Source: Sphingomonas colocasiae (GTDB lineage Bacteria > Pseudomonadota > Alphaproteobacteria > Sphingomonadales > Sphingomonadaceae). Taken from it: a stretch of 64,000 nucleotides of DNA. Positions 1 through 7,758 of the stretch are shown here, piece by piece (position 1 is the first letter of the stretch; every line of letters starts with the position of its first letter). The stretch covers positions 186,001 to 250,000 of the forward strand of contig NZ_JAINVV010000006.1 of assembly GCF_019880585.1 (NCBI RefSeq). The letters run 5' to 3'. The notes beneath the pieces were generated by a model. That model was not told the DNA's origin. It did not search any database and saw only the letters and a list, made by a program, of their open reading frames with translations. Position numbers and translations under genes: made by a program.

Positions 1-413
1 GTGTTGAGCTCCACCTTGCTGCCGTCCGCCAGCTCGGCATGGCCCCGCGCCGCCCCTTGCGTCGCATGGTCATATTGCCAGACGGTGAGATATTGCTGGC
101 CGATGACCGCCATCGCCGCGATGCCCGCCGCCATGGCGGCGAAGCGCCGTCCCCAGTTCGCGAGCTGGCGCGGCCGGTGCCGCAGCTGCACGACATTGTC
201 GGGCGGGCGCACCGCCCTGTCCATGTCGCCCAGGATGCTTTCGACCTCGGCATAATAGCGGGCATTCTCGGGATCCTGGCGCCACCGCTCGAAGGCGCGG
301 ATCTCCGCATCGGACATCTCGCCCGAGGTGGAACGCGTGATCCAGCGCAGGGCTTCCTCTTCGGGATCCTGCCCGAATTTCAGCCGGCGCGTCTCTTGAT
401 CGATCCCCGTCAT
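1..413 (-). CDS. FecR family anti-sigma regulator (N-terminal part; 3' end outside window)
   Basis: The first 137 codons show a DUF4880-type cytoplasmic N-terminus (residues about 12-55, including ALRWITRSTSGEMSDAEI), a membrane segment near 85-105, and the start of the periplasmic FecR domain (HAELADGSKVELNT). FecR proteins sit in the inner membrane and pass a signal from a TonB-dependent receptor to an ECF sigma factor. The ATG at 413 is preceded by GTGAGGAT, a usable ribosome site. It lies downstream of the sigma, exbB, exbD and tonB genes on the same strand, so the receptor gene is probably just beyond the left edge. The truncation is due to the window boundary only. Confidence 0.9.
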   Translation of the reverse strand, partial: MTGIDQETRRLKFGQDPEEEALRWITRSTSGEMSDAEIRAFERWRQDPENARYYAEVESILGDMDRAVRPPDNVVQLRHRPRQLANWGRRFAAMAAGIAAMAVIGQQYLTVWQYDHATQGAARGHAELADGSKVELN

Positions 414-422
414 ATCCTCACT

Positions 423-446
423 ACGAGTGACCCCCGACAAACCGCA
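423..446 (-). promoter_or_regulatory. Putative ECF-type promoter, copy 1 (TGCGG-N16-CGT) before fecR
   Basis: On the minus strand TGCGG is followed by 11 bases and then TCACTCGT, i.e. TGCGG-N16-CGT. The same spacing and bases recur at 2738-2761 and 6158-6181. The element ends only 9 bases before the fecR ATG, so a transcript from it would be nearly leaderless. This may mean that part of the element serves another role here. Confidence 0.5.
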
Positions 447-514
447 CGCCACCGGATGATCCATTTTGGTGGCTAGTTCCAAACACGGCCCGGTGGCAAC
501 ACCCGCTCCTCTCC

Positions 515-1387
515 TCAGCGCTTCTTCATGAAGAATTCGACGGGGACGAGGAGCGCGATCTGCTCGCCCGCGACCTCCTGCGGCGGCTTGGGCAGCGGGC
601 TGGCGCGCCGCACCAGCGCGGCGACCTCGCTATCGAGCAGCGAGAAGCCGCGGCTGCGGCGGATCTGCGAATTGATCACGCGCCCGCTCCTGTCCATCAC
701 GATCCGCACCTGGACGACATCCTCCTGCCCCGCGCTCTGCGCCGCGTCTGGATAGCGCTTGCGCCGCTCGAGCGCGGCCAGCACCTTCGCTTCCCAGGTC
801 TGCTCGGCGCGCGAGTTGCTGTTGGAGGGTGCGCCGGTCTGCGGCGCCTTGGGCTTGTCCTTGTTGGGCGCCTCGGGGGCCGCCTGATGCGTCGTCTCCT
901 CGGCCGGCTTGTCCGCCTGCTCCTTCTTCTCCTCCGGCTTCTCGCGCACCGGCACCGCCACATCGGGCGTGATGTTGAACGCGAGCTTGGGGATCGGCGG
1001 CAGCTTGAGCTTGTCGATCACCGGCTCGGGCTCGGCCTTTTTCTGCTCGGGCGTCGGCGGACTGAGCGTCGGCGGCGCCGGCGGCGCCGATGGCAGTTCC
1101 GCCATCTCGACCACCATCGCCGCCATCGGTGGTGCGGGCGTCGCGCCGGCAAATCCCACGAACAGCGCCGCCGCGACCGCGCCATGCACGCCGAGCGAGG
1201 CCAGCCCCGCCCCCATCAGCCGCCGACTGTCGTCGACGGGCGCGATCACCGACACCGGCGTCGCAGCCGCGAGCGGCCCCGTCCCGGTCTTCCCGAGCGC
1301 GTCGGCCTTCTCCACGTTCCTGGGCGGAACCGACGTTGCGCCAGCCGTCGACACCCCGGGCTTCTTCAGGGTTGCCTGGACGGTCAT
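515..1387 (-). CDS. tonB: TonB family energy transducer
   Basis: This 290-residue protein has an N-terminal membrane anchor near residues 60-80, then a long proline/alanine/lysine-rich periplasmic linker (about 85-195), then a TonB C-terminal domain (about 199-290, from [20 protein letters not shown] to the end). TonB carries proton-motive energy from ExbB/ExbD to outer-membrane receptors. The start overlaps the exbD stop by four bases (ATGA), indicating translational coupling in exbB-exbD-tonB. The cytoplasmic N-terminus of about 58 residues before the anchor is long for TonB. The FecR gene follows about 100 bases downstream, which ties this transducer to a signalling receptor outside the window. 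Confidence 0.92.
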   Translation of the reverse strand: MTVQATLKKPGVSTAGATSVPPRNVEKADALGKTGTGPLAAATPVSVIAPVDDSRRLMGAGLASLGVHGAVAAALFVGFAGATPAPPMAAMVVEMAELPSAPPAPPTLSPPTPEQKKAEPEPVIDKLKLPPIPKLAFNITPDVAVPVREKPEEKKEQADKPAEETTHQAAPEAPNKDKPKAPQTGAPSNSNSRAEQTWEAKVLAALERRKRYPDAAQSAGQEDVVQVRIVMDRSGRVINSQIRRSRGFSLLDSEVAALVRRASPLPKPPQEVAGEQIALLVPVEFFMKKR

Positions 1388-1812
1388 GGCTGCGCGGCTC
1401 CGGGTTCGAGGCCGACCAGCGCCACCTTCAGATAGCCCGAGGCGCGCAGCTCGTTCATCAGACCCATCAGGTCGCCATAATTGACGACCTTGTCGGCACG
1501 CAGGAAGATCCGCGCATTGAGATTGCCCTTGGTCCGCTCGCCCAGCCGCGCCGCCAGCGCCGCCCGCTCGATCCGGTCATTGCCCAGACTCAGCGACAGG
1601 TCCTTGCCGAGGCTCAGCACGATCGGCTCCTCGGTCTGGGGCTGCGCCTGCGCGGTCGAGACCGGCAGGTCGACATTGACGTTCACGGTCGCGAGCGGCG
1701 CCGCGACCATGAAGATGATCAGCAGCACCAGCATCACGTCGATGAACGGCGTCACATTGATGTCGTGGTTGAGATCGAGCCCGTCGTCGCTGTGGGAGAG
1801 CTTCATCGCCAT
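1384..1812 (-). CDS. exbD: ExbD biopolymer transport protein
   Basis: This 142-residue protein has the ExbD/TolR signature: a short cytoplasmic start, then [18 protein letters not shown] as the single membrane helix (about 19-42) with the conserved Asp in FIDVML, then a periplasmic domain. That Asp belongs to the proton path of the ExbB5-ExbD2 motor that drives TonB. It sits 12 bases after exbB and overlaps tonB by four bases, so the three are one transcription unit. Length is normal for the family. ExbD rather than TolR is chosen from the adjacent tonB. Confidence 0.93.
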   Translation of the reverse strand: MAMKLSHSDDGLDLNHDINVTPFIDVMLVLLIIFMVAAPLATVNVNVDLPVSTAQAQPQTEEPIVLSLGKDLSLSLGNDRIERAALAARLGERTKGNLNARIFLRADKVVNYGDLMGLMNELRASGYLKVALVGLEPGAAQP

Positions 1813-1824
1813 GGCGCGAGATCC

Positions 1825-2670
1825 TCAGGCGGCCGCGGCGCGGACGGATCCGCGCGCGCCAAGCTTCACATCGACCTCATGGCTGACGAGGCAGGCGACC
1901 TGGGTCGAGGCGTCCGCCAGGTTGCGCCGATAGCCCGCCACGCTGCGCGCCACATGATTGTACATGATCACCGCCGGGATCGCCGCGACCAGACCCATCG
2001 CGGTCGCGAGCAGCGCCTCGGCGATGCCGGGCGCCACCACCGCCAGGTTGGTCGTGTTCGACTGCGAAATCCCGATGAAGCTGTTCATGATGCCCCAGAC
2101 GGTGCCGAACAGGCCGACGAAGGGGGTGATCGCGCCCACCGTCGCCAGCACGCTGGCGCCGCGCAGCATCCGCTCGATCGCGCCCGCCTCGACGGTCACG
2201 AAGCGCGCCGCGAGCCGCTCCTTGACCCCCTCGCCCGCCTCGACCGTCGCGATCTCGCCCGTCCGCGAGAACTCGGTGCGCACCAGCTGGAGCATGCCCG
2301 CTGGCGCCCCGTGCTGAAGCTCGCCCACCTTGCCCAGCGCATCCACCGTTCCCAGCATCGCCAGGTCCGCGCGCAGCCGCCGGTTCGCGTTCTTCAGCTC
2401 CACCAGCTTCGAGATCCAGATCGTCCACGTCGCCACCGACGCGAACAGCAGGATCATCATCACCAGCTTCACCACCAATGTCGCGTGCGCGAACATCTGC
2501 CAGTAGGTCAGGTTCTTCGGCACCACCAACGGTACCGACACAGGCACCGCACCCTGCGCAAACGCCGCTACGGGCACGCACATCACGCCCGCCAGTACGA
2601 GCCCGCCCAGCACGCGCGCCCCCGCACGACGCCGCTGAGGATTGAAGCCAAACTTGCCGTTCACGTCCAT
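1825..2670 (-). CDS. exbB: ExbB/MotA-TolQ-ExbB proton channel protein
   Basis: The protein is 281 residues from the ATG at 2670, which has AGGGGA about three bases upstream. Translation could begin further upstream in the same frame, but those residues look non-coding. An N-terminal signal-like segment ending near AAFAQG (about 38) is typical of longer ExbB forms. A membrane helix follows near 60-80 (LVVKLVMMILLFAS), then the channel core with VGLFGTVWGIMNSFIGI and IAEALLATAMGLVAAIPAV. It forms the pentameric inner-membrane channel with ExbD. It is the first gene after the ECF sigma factor and is preceded by the palindromic element at 2725-2761. Confidence 0.92.
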   Translation of the reverse strand: MDVNGKFGFNPQRRRAGARVLGGLVLAGVMCVPVAAFAQGAVPVSVPLVVPKNLTYWQMFAHATLVVKLVMMILLFASVATWTIWISKLVELKNANRRLRADLAMLGTVDALGKVGELQHGAPAGMLQLVRTEFSRTGEIATVEAGEGVKERLAARFVTVEAGAIERMLRGASVLATVGAITPFVGLFGTVWGIMNSFIGISQSNTTNLAVVAPGIAEALLATAMGLVAAIPAVIMYNHVARSVAGYRRNLADASTQVACLVSHEVDVKLGARGSVRAAAA

Positions 2671-2724
2671 CGTCCCCTGTCTCCATGGCGGCGCACCGCC
2701 CGGGCCAATCGCCCCGATGCGCGC

Positions 2725-2746
2725 CTCACTCGTCATGACGAGTGAG
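2725..2746. repeat. 22-bp perfect palindrome between ECF sigma gene and exbB
   Basis: The sequence is identical to its own reverse complement over 22 bases, centred between 2735 and 2736; its core is ACTCGTCATGACGAGT. The minus-strand half contains the TCACTCGT part of the proposed ECF promoter. It has no T-tract and no loop, so it looks like a protein-binding operator and not a terminator. Confidence 0.7.
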
Positions 2747-2761
2747 CGGACGGGCACCGCA
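2738..2761 (-). promoter_or_regulatory. Putative ECF-type promoter, copy 2 (TGCGG-N16-CGT) before exbB
   Basis: Reading the minus strand, TGCGG (2761-2757), 11 bases, then TCACTCGT (2745-2738). The element lies about 68 bases upstream of the exbB ATG. CGCTCAYTCGTCATGA around its 3' half is shared with the copy at 6158-6181. TGCGG-N16-CGT matches the spacing of ECF promoters, so the sigma factor encoded just upstream is the natural candidate to read it. Confidence 0.55.
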
Positions 2762-2909
2762 TGGCCCCAGGACACAAATCGCAACGGAAAGCCGGGCAAC
2801 CACCGCATGAACGGCTCGCTCCATCCTGCCCTCAAGGCGCCGGACATGTCCTGCGAACCATGGTTGCCGCATCCAGCGGCCCGCAAGACCGGGCCGCGTG
2901 ACCGTCCGG

Positions 2910-3473
2910 TCATCGCCGCGATGCTTCGACCGCCGCCCCGGCGCCCGCCTCGTCGATCTCACCCGCCTCGCGTACCCTGTCGCGGCAGTGCCGGATCGAA
3001 CGCATGATGGTCTTCTCGACCAGGCTCACCGAAATGCCGAGACGCTCCGCGATCTCGCGATGGGTCAGCCGCTCATGGCGCGACAGCAACAGGATCTCGC
3101 GATAGCGATCGGGCAGCTCTTCCATCGCGTCGGCCACGATGCCCAGCTGCTGGCGCTCGATGATCGCCGCCTCGGCGCTTTCGGTCATGGTTTCGAAATG
3201 GACGAGATTCTCGTCGATGATCGCCACGCGCCGGCCGGCGATCTTGACATGATCGATCGCGATATTGGCGGCGACCCGGTAGAGATAGCGGCGCGCATCC
3301 TCGCGCGTGCCGGAAAAGTCCACGACCCGGTCGAGGCGCAGATAGACCTCGCTGGCAAGATCCTGGGCGGTTTGCTGGCAACGAACGCGCCTGGCGATGA
3401 ATCGCTCGAGCGCGGGCCGGTCCTCGACGAACGCGGACGCGAGATCCGACGGTTCGCGCGCCGGCTCGCTCAC
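2910..3473 (-). CDS. ECF RNA polymerase sigma factor, FecI-like
   Basis: This 187-residue sigma-70 family protein has region 2 at about 18-85 (AQDLASEVYLRL and YLYRVAANIAIDHVK) and region 4 at about 115-165 (LPDRYREILLLSRHERLTHR, then EIAERLGISVSLVEK as the recognition helix-turn-helix). There is no extra C-terminal domain. The start is GTG at 3473. FecI-type factors direct transcription of iron or other TonB-receptor systems and are held by FecR. Here exbB-exbD-tonB lies between the sigma and fecR genes, an unusual but sensible order. The element TGCGG-N16-CGT upstream of its neighbours may be its target (inference). Confidence 0.9.
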   Translation of the reverse strand: MSEPAREPSDLASAFVEDRPALERFIARRVRCQQTAQDLASEVYLRLDRVVDFSGTREDARRYLYRVAANIAIDHVKIAGRRVAIIDENLVHFETMTESAEAAIIERQQLGIVADAMEELPDRYREILLLSRHERLTHREIAERLGISVSLVEKTIMRSIRHCRDRVREAGEIDEAGAGAAVEASRR

Positions 3474-3677
3474 GCCGCGACAGCCTCCGCGGCATCCCCG
3501 GCCACCGCATCACAGGAGAAGCGGCAGACGCGCGCGGCTGAACCCTGCCCAGCAAGGCCGCATCGCCATGAACCCGAACGCGTCATCCGCATACCCAGTC
3601 CCCACCCCCTGACCCTAACGAATAGCGCGAGGGTTTCCGCACCCAAAAATTTATTCGCCCGATTTTGTACCGTGGAA

Positions 3678-3707
3678 TGCGGTCAATGGGGTTGCGAATC
3701 GTAGTGG
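3678..3707 (+). promoter_or_regulatory. Weak fourth copy of the TGCGG/CGT element before the Lrp gene
   Basis: TGCGG at 3678-3682 is followed after 17 bases by CGTAGTGG, close to the CGTAGTGA seen before fecR. The spacing is one base longer than in the three better copies and the TCAY part is missing, so this could be chance. It lies about 45 bases before the ATG of the Lrp gene. Confidence 0.25.
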
Positions 3708-3749
3708 AGCTGCGGGCGAGATTGGCCCTGATTGGCAAGGATTCATGCA

Positions 3750-4220
3750 ATGACGCGCAATATTATTGATTCCGTCGACCGGAAGATCCTGACAGCCCTT
3801 CAGCGCGACGCTTCGATTCCCGCGACCGCTCTCGCCGAAGTGGCGGGACTGACCTCGACCGGCTGCTGGCGCCGGATCAAGCGTCTCGAGGAAATCGGCG
3901 TCATCGCCGCACGCGTCACCCTGCTCTCGCCCCAGGCGCTCGGCCTGGGGCTCACCGGCTATGTCATGATCCGCACCCGGGATCATGGCGATGCCTGGCT
4001 CAGGCGCTTCCTCGATACGGTCGGCGCCTTTCCCGAGGTCGTCGAGATCCACCGCACAACCGGCGATCTCGATTATCTCCTCAAGATCGTCGCGCGCGAT
4101 CTCGCCGCCTATAACGAGATCTACCGCACGATCAGCCAGCTGCCCGACGTAACCGATGTGAGCGCGGCCTTTTCGATGGAGGCGATCAAATCGACCACCG
4201 AACTGCCGCTCCCGCGCTGA
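3750..4220 (+). CDS. Lrp/AsnC family transcriptional regulator
   Basis: The 156-residue protein has an N-terminal winged helix-turn-helix (about 5-55; DSVDRKILTALQRDASIPAT, with GLTSTGCWRRIKRLEE as the recognition part) and a RAM/Lrp ligand-binding domain (about 65-148; GDLDYLLKIVARD). Family members form octameric rings and sense amino acids. The ATG at 3750 is chosen because AAGGA lies eight bases before it; a TTG lies in frame at 3732. No amino-acid gene is directly adjacent, but the cysteine desulfhydrase-like gene about 2 kb away is a plausible target (inference). Confidence 0.93.
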   Translation: MTRNIIDSVDRKILTALQRDASIPATALAEVAGLTSTGCWRRIKRLEEIGVIAARVTLLSPQALGLGLTGYVMIRTRDHGDAWLRRFLDTVGAFPEVVEIHRTTGDLDYLLKIVARDLAAYNEIYRTISQLPDVTDVSAAFSMEAIKSTTELPLPR

Positions 4221-4249
4221 CCGACCAACCCGTCACTCTGACACGCCCG

Positions 4250-5110
4250 TCACTCCGCCGCGACCGCGAACGCCCCGGGCGTCGCCGCCGGCCGGACCAG
4301 TCCGGTCCCGTCCACCTTCCGCCGCGATCCCGCACCGGGCATCGTCACGATCATCGCGCTGGCGCCGGCACCGGCTTCGCCCGCCGGGACCGCGCGCAGG
4401 ATACCGCCGGCGACACGCGGCGCGGCGAGCCGGCGGATCGAGGCCGCCAGTTCCTCTTCGGCGATCGCCGCAACCGGCCCCGTCGCGAGAATAAGCCGGT
4501 CCGACGGCGCCAGCATCACGAGCGGATCCGCACTCCCGGCGCGCACCGCCGAACCGCGCATCGAGCGCCCGGCCTCGACCGCCCCCGCGAGCGCCACCTT
4601 TCCGGGGCCCCGCAAGTCCGCCGCGCCATCGGCACATACCGGCGCCACGGCGCGGAATGGACCACCGCGCTTGCGGCGCCAGAGCACGGCATCACCGCGA
4701 CAGGCGAAGCAGAACACGTCCCAGTGCGGCAGCAACGCCACCGCGCAGACACCCCAGCCACCAGCGGGCAACCCCGGCCCCGCCAGGCGGGCGAGCGCCG
4801 TGTCGAACATATCGTCGAACGCCCGCGCCGCATCGTGGGGAGAGCGGAACTGCTGACGCTCGAACCCGCGCAATGCCATGGACAGAAGCAGCCAGGCATC
4901 CTCGCGCAGGTCAGCCCCGGTGCCGCTCGCGATGCCGGCGCTGACGCCTGCCCCGGACGAACGCACCAGCGACAGCGCCGGCCGCTGCCGCCTGCCCTCG
5001 GCGATGCTCGCCGCGAAAATGTCCCGGTCCTCGACCGGACGCCAGTTGCGCCACGCCTTGCTGTCCACCGAATTCCCCATCGCTGCGAACCGGCCGCGCC
5101 GGGCCGTCAT
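4250..5110 (-). CDS. Unrecognised protein encoded beside tonB2, possible PP2C-like fold
   Basis: I do not firmly recognise this protein of about 286 residues. LREDAWLLLSMALRGFE, GWGVCAVALLPHWDVFCFACRG and PSDRLILATGPVAAIAEEEL resemble, in order, the acidic, glycine and display/threshold strands of PP2C-type phosphatases. The metal-binding Asp pattern is incomplete, so enzymatic activity cannot be claimed. There is no signal peptide or membrane segment. The gene starts within 40 bases of the end of tonB2 on the same strand, so the two are probably co-transcribed. Start choice is uncertain: ATG at 5110 or 5080, or TTG at 5143, none with a good ribosome site. Confidence 0.55.
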   Translation of the reverse strand: MTARRGRFAAMGNSVDSKAWRNWRPVEDRDIFAASIAEGRRQRPALSLVRSSGAGVSAGIASGTGADLREDAWLLLSMALRGFERQQFRSPHDAARAFDDMFDTALARLAGPGLPAGGWGVCAVALLPHWDVFCFACRGDAVLWRRKRGGPFRAVAPVCADGAADLRGPGKVALAGAVEAGRSMRGSAVRAGSADPLVMLAPSDRLILATGPVAAIAEEELAASIRRLAAPRVAGGILRAVPAGEAGAGASAMIVTMPGAGSRRKVDGTGLVRPAATPGAFAVAAE

Positions 5111-5143
5111 GGGACAGAACGAGGCAGGTGGGCATAACCTCAA

Positions 5144-6004
5144 TCAGCGGCGCCTGATCACGAACTCGACGGGCACCAGCATGCTGAAATTCTCGCCCGG
5201 GACCGAGTCCGGCGGCTTGGGATAGGGCGCCGCGCGTTTGGCAAGCGCAAGCACTTCCCTGTCGAGCTCGGCATGTCCGCGGCTGCGCAGGAGCTCGGCA
5301 TGGAGCAGGGCGCCCTTCCTGTCGATCACCAGCCGCAAGGTGATCACGTCCTCCGCGCCGCTCGACAAGGCAGCCCTTGGATATCTCTTCTTGGCCGCGA
5401 TCCGCCCGAGGATCTCGCCCTCCCAACGCTCCTCCTCGGTCGATATGGCCCGCGCCCCCGCGATCGACGGCGCCGTGGCAAGCGGCGCGGCGCGCGCGTC
5501 GACTCTCGTGGCATGGCTGATATCGGGTGACGGCACGGGCGCGATGCTCGGCGCCGGCGCGGAGGCGCTGCCGGCGGCCGCCTGCTTTTCGGGCGCATCG
5601 ACGACGCGCGGGAGCCGCGGTGCGTCGCGCGTGGCATCCTCGGCGTCCGCACCCGCCACGGGGCGGGCCCGGACCGCGTCGCGCGGCGCCTGGCCCGGCT
5701 CGACGACCAGGTCGACGGTCATGCCTTCCCGCGTATCCCCTTCGGGCGGCGTGGCGCGGTTATAGTGGATCAGCGGCGTCAGGACGAGGATCGCATGGAT
5801 GCCGATGACCGCCGTCCAGCCGCGCCATGAAAGCTGGCGACGATCCACATCCTCGAGTTCGTCATCGTCGAAGCTCAGCTTGGCGCGCTTGCGCGCACGA
5901 CGGCGCTCTCCGAACACGACATGGTAGAGCGTCGCTCCATCGGTCCGCTCGATCCGGCGCAACCCGCGCACGGACGACACGCCCAGGCGGCGCGCCGTGG
6001 TCAT
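5144..6004 (-). CDS. Second TonB-like protein
   Basis: From the ATG at 6004 the product has 286 residues. It has a basic cytoplasmic segment, one membrane helix near 62-80 (GWTAVIGIHAILVLTPLI), a proline/alanine-rich linker, and a TonB C-terminal domain (about 192-286; EEERWEGEILGRIAAKKRYP, ending in VPVEFVIRRR). The C-terminus parallels that of the first TonB ([10 protein letters not shown]), so they are paralogues. Unlike the first, it has no exbB/exbD beside it and is paired with the unrecognised gene downstream. A GTG at 6103 is in frame but its extra residues look non-coding. Confidence 0.87.
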   Translation of the reverse strand: MTTARRLGVSSVRGLRRIERTDGATLYHVVFGERRRARKRAKLSFDDDELEDVDRRQLSWRGWTAVIGIHAILVLTPLIHYNRATPPEGDTREGMTVDLVVEPGQAPRDAVRARPVAGADAEDATRDAPRLPRVVDAPEKQAAAGSASAPAPSIAPVPSPDISHATRVDARAAPLATAPSIAGARAISTEEERWEGEILGRIAAKKRYPRAALSSGAEDVITLRLVIDRKGALLHAELLRSRGHAELDREVLALAKRAAPYPKPPDSVPGENFSMLVPVEFVIRRR

Positions 6005-6157
6005 CTCGGCAAAAGCGGGACGCCCGCCCGGGCCTGCCGCTTCCCGGCACCCGACGCCCCCGCTCCGATCTGATCCCGGCCCATCATGGCTTAAGGCTGC
6101 CACGCCGATGGACGCGAGTCATGCGACAAATTTGAGTGCAATTCAGCTCGTATCCGC

Positions 6158-6181
6158 TGCGGATGACCGCCGCTCATTCGT
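6158..6181 (+). promoter_or_regulatory. Putative ECF-type promoter, copy 3 (TGCGG-N16-CGT) before the cysteine desulfhydrase-like gene
   Basis: TGCGG (6158-6162), 11 bases, then TCATTCGT (6174-6181), followed by CATGA. The 3' half, CCGCTCATTCGTCATGA, differs by one base from the copy before exbB. It lies 70 bases upstream of the ATG at 6252, about the same distance as at exbB, and points towards the plus-strand gene, away from tonB2. Confidence 0.5.
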
Positions 6182-6251
6182 CATGATCAAACGAGACCAG
6201 TGACGCGTGGCGTCCGGCATGCGGAGACGCACGCCGGACAAGGGGGTGTGG

Positions 6252-7379
6252 ATGAGCGTAGCGGTATCGATCGACGAAGGCGCGGACGCGAGCGAGAACA
6301 GGGGCTGGGCGGCCGGCGCGATGGCGCTCCTCGAATGCGAGAGGCTCAAGGCGGGAGAGACGCCGCTCTTCCAGCTTCCGCTCCCGGAGTTCGACGATAT
6401 CCGCGTCTTCATCAAGGACGAGACAACCCATCCCAGCGGGTCGCTGAAGCATCGCCTTGCGCGGGCGCTCTTCGCGCATGCGATCTGCAACGGCGACATC
6501 GTCAGCGGGACGACGGTCGTCGAGGCGTCGTCCGGATCGGCGGCGATCTCCGAAGCCTGGTTCGCAAAGGCGCTGGGATTGCCCTTCGTCGCGGTCGTGC
6601 CGGCATCGACCGCAACGGCCAAGGTGGCCGAGATCCGCTGGTCGGGCGGCGACGTGATCAGGACCGCCGCCGACGAGGACTGCGCGCTGGCCGCGTTCCG
6701 CATCGCCGCAGAACGTCGCGGCCACTTCATGAACCAGTTCGCTCGCGCATCCGAAGTGATCGACTGGCGCGGCGCCAACACGCTGCCCGAAACCCTTTTC
6801 TCACAGGTCGAGCAACGCACCGGCCGCGCACCGGACTGGGTGGTGGCGGGCGCGGGCACCGGCGGCACCTCGGCCTCGATCGGCCGCTACATGCGATACA
6901 GGCCCCATCTCGCCAGGACACGGCTCTGCGTCGTCGATCCCGAGCACTCCGCCTATTTCAAGGCCTATGTCTCCGGCGACTGGTCGATCCGCGGCGAGGC
7001 GAGCATGGTGGTGGAGGGCATCGGCCGTCCGCGGGTCGAGGCGAGCTTCAATCCTTCCGTCGTCGACAAGATGATCGCGATCCCCGACGCCGCCTCGGTC
7101 GCGGCGGCGCACTGGCTCGAGGAGCGTGCCGGCCGCCGCTTCGGCCCGTCGACCGGCACCAATATCGTCGGCGCGCTGCTGCTCGCCCATTCGATGCGCG
7201 ATCGCGGCCAGAGCGGCACGATCGCGACGCTCGCCTGCGATGGCGGCGATCGCTACGCGGACACCGTCTTTTCGCATGCCTGGCTCGCCTCGCGCGGGCT
7301 CGATATCGCGCCATGGCGCGACCTGCCGCGCAAGATCGGCGCCTTCGCGCTTCCCCATTCGGACGACCGGGATTTCTAG
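6252..7379 (+). CDS. PLP-dependent cysteine synthase-family enzyme, Cds1-like L-cysteine desulfhydrase
   Basis: This 375-residue fold-type II PLP enzyme has the Schiff-base Lys at about residue 66 in HPSGSLKHRLARAL, a substrate loop SSGSAA near 93-98 and the phosphate-binding GAGTGGTS near 200-207. The segment KDETTHPSGSLKHRLA resembles mycobacterial Cds1, which degrades L-cysteine to sulfide, ammonia and pyruvate, more than CysK or CysM. The ATG at 6252 has AGGGGG just upstream. A role in sulfide production or cysteine control is inferred. The possible ECF promoter upstream would link it to the TonB/iron regulation at the left. Confidence 0.85.
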   Translation: MSVAVSIDEGADASENRGWAAGAMALLECERLKAGETPLFQLPLPEFDDIRVFIKDETTHPSGSLKHRLARALFAHAICNGDIVSGTTVVEASSGSAAISEAWFAKALGLPFVAVVPASTATAKVAEIRWSGGDVIRTAADEDCALAAFRIAAERRGHFMNQFARASEVIDWRGANTLPETLFSQVEQRTGRAPDWVVAGAGTGGTSASIGRYMRYRPHLARTRLCVVDPEHSAYFKAYVSGDWSIRGEASMVVEGIGRPRVEASFNPSVVDKMIAIPDAASVAAAHWLEERAGRRFGPSTGTNIVGALLLAHSMRDRGQSGTIATLACDGGDRYADTVFSHAWLASRGLDIAPWRDLPRKIGAFALPHSDDRDF

Positions 7380-7459
7380 GCGAACGGAAACCGCCGGCGA
7401 ACACTGCGGAATCGGCCTGCTCGTTCGTTATATCCCAAAGCGGGGACTTCGGGGGAAGC

Positions 7460-7750
7460 ATGGAAGCGTCTGCAAGGCGAAGCGAACGAGCCGCCGACGG
7501 TTCCGCGCCGGGCATGTCGGCAGGGCGCGATCTTGCCGAGGCGCTGCAGACCCGGATCATGCGCTGGGACGTCACCTGGGGCTGCGCCGGCGAGCGGATC
7601 GGAACGGACCGGGTCAGCGTCAATCGCCCGATGCGCGGCGAGCTCAGTCGCGTCCCGCTCGACACGCTGCTGGATCTTTCGGTCGCCGCCGGTCTGCATG
7701 TCGAGCTGGCCATGGCCCCGGCCGACGATTCCGACCGACGCGAGACCTGA
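7460..7750 (+). CDS. XRE-type helix-turn-helix protein, HigA2-like
   Basis: This 96-residue protein begins at the ATG at 7460 with GGGGGAAG upstream. The segment LAEALQTRIMRWDVTWGCAG followed by RVSVNRPMRGELSRVPLDTL and LLDLSVAAGLHVEL follows the pattern of short antitoxin-like XRE proteins: helix, turn, then a C-terminal helix-strand. The DNA-binding helix is divergent. No toxin-like gene lies beside it, so I call it a stand-alone regulator with antitoxin ancestry. It is followed after eight bases by another gene of similar type. Confidence 0.6.
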   Translation: MEASARRSERAADGSAPGMSAGRDLAEALQTRIMRWDVTWGCAGERIGTDRVSVNRPMRGELSRVPLDTLLDLSVAAGLHVELAMAPADDSDRRET

Positions 7751-7758
7751 GCGCCACC

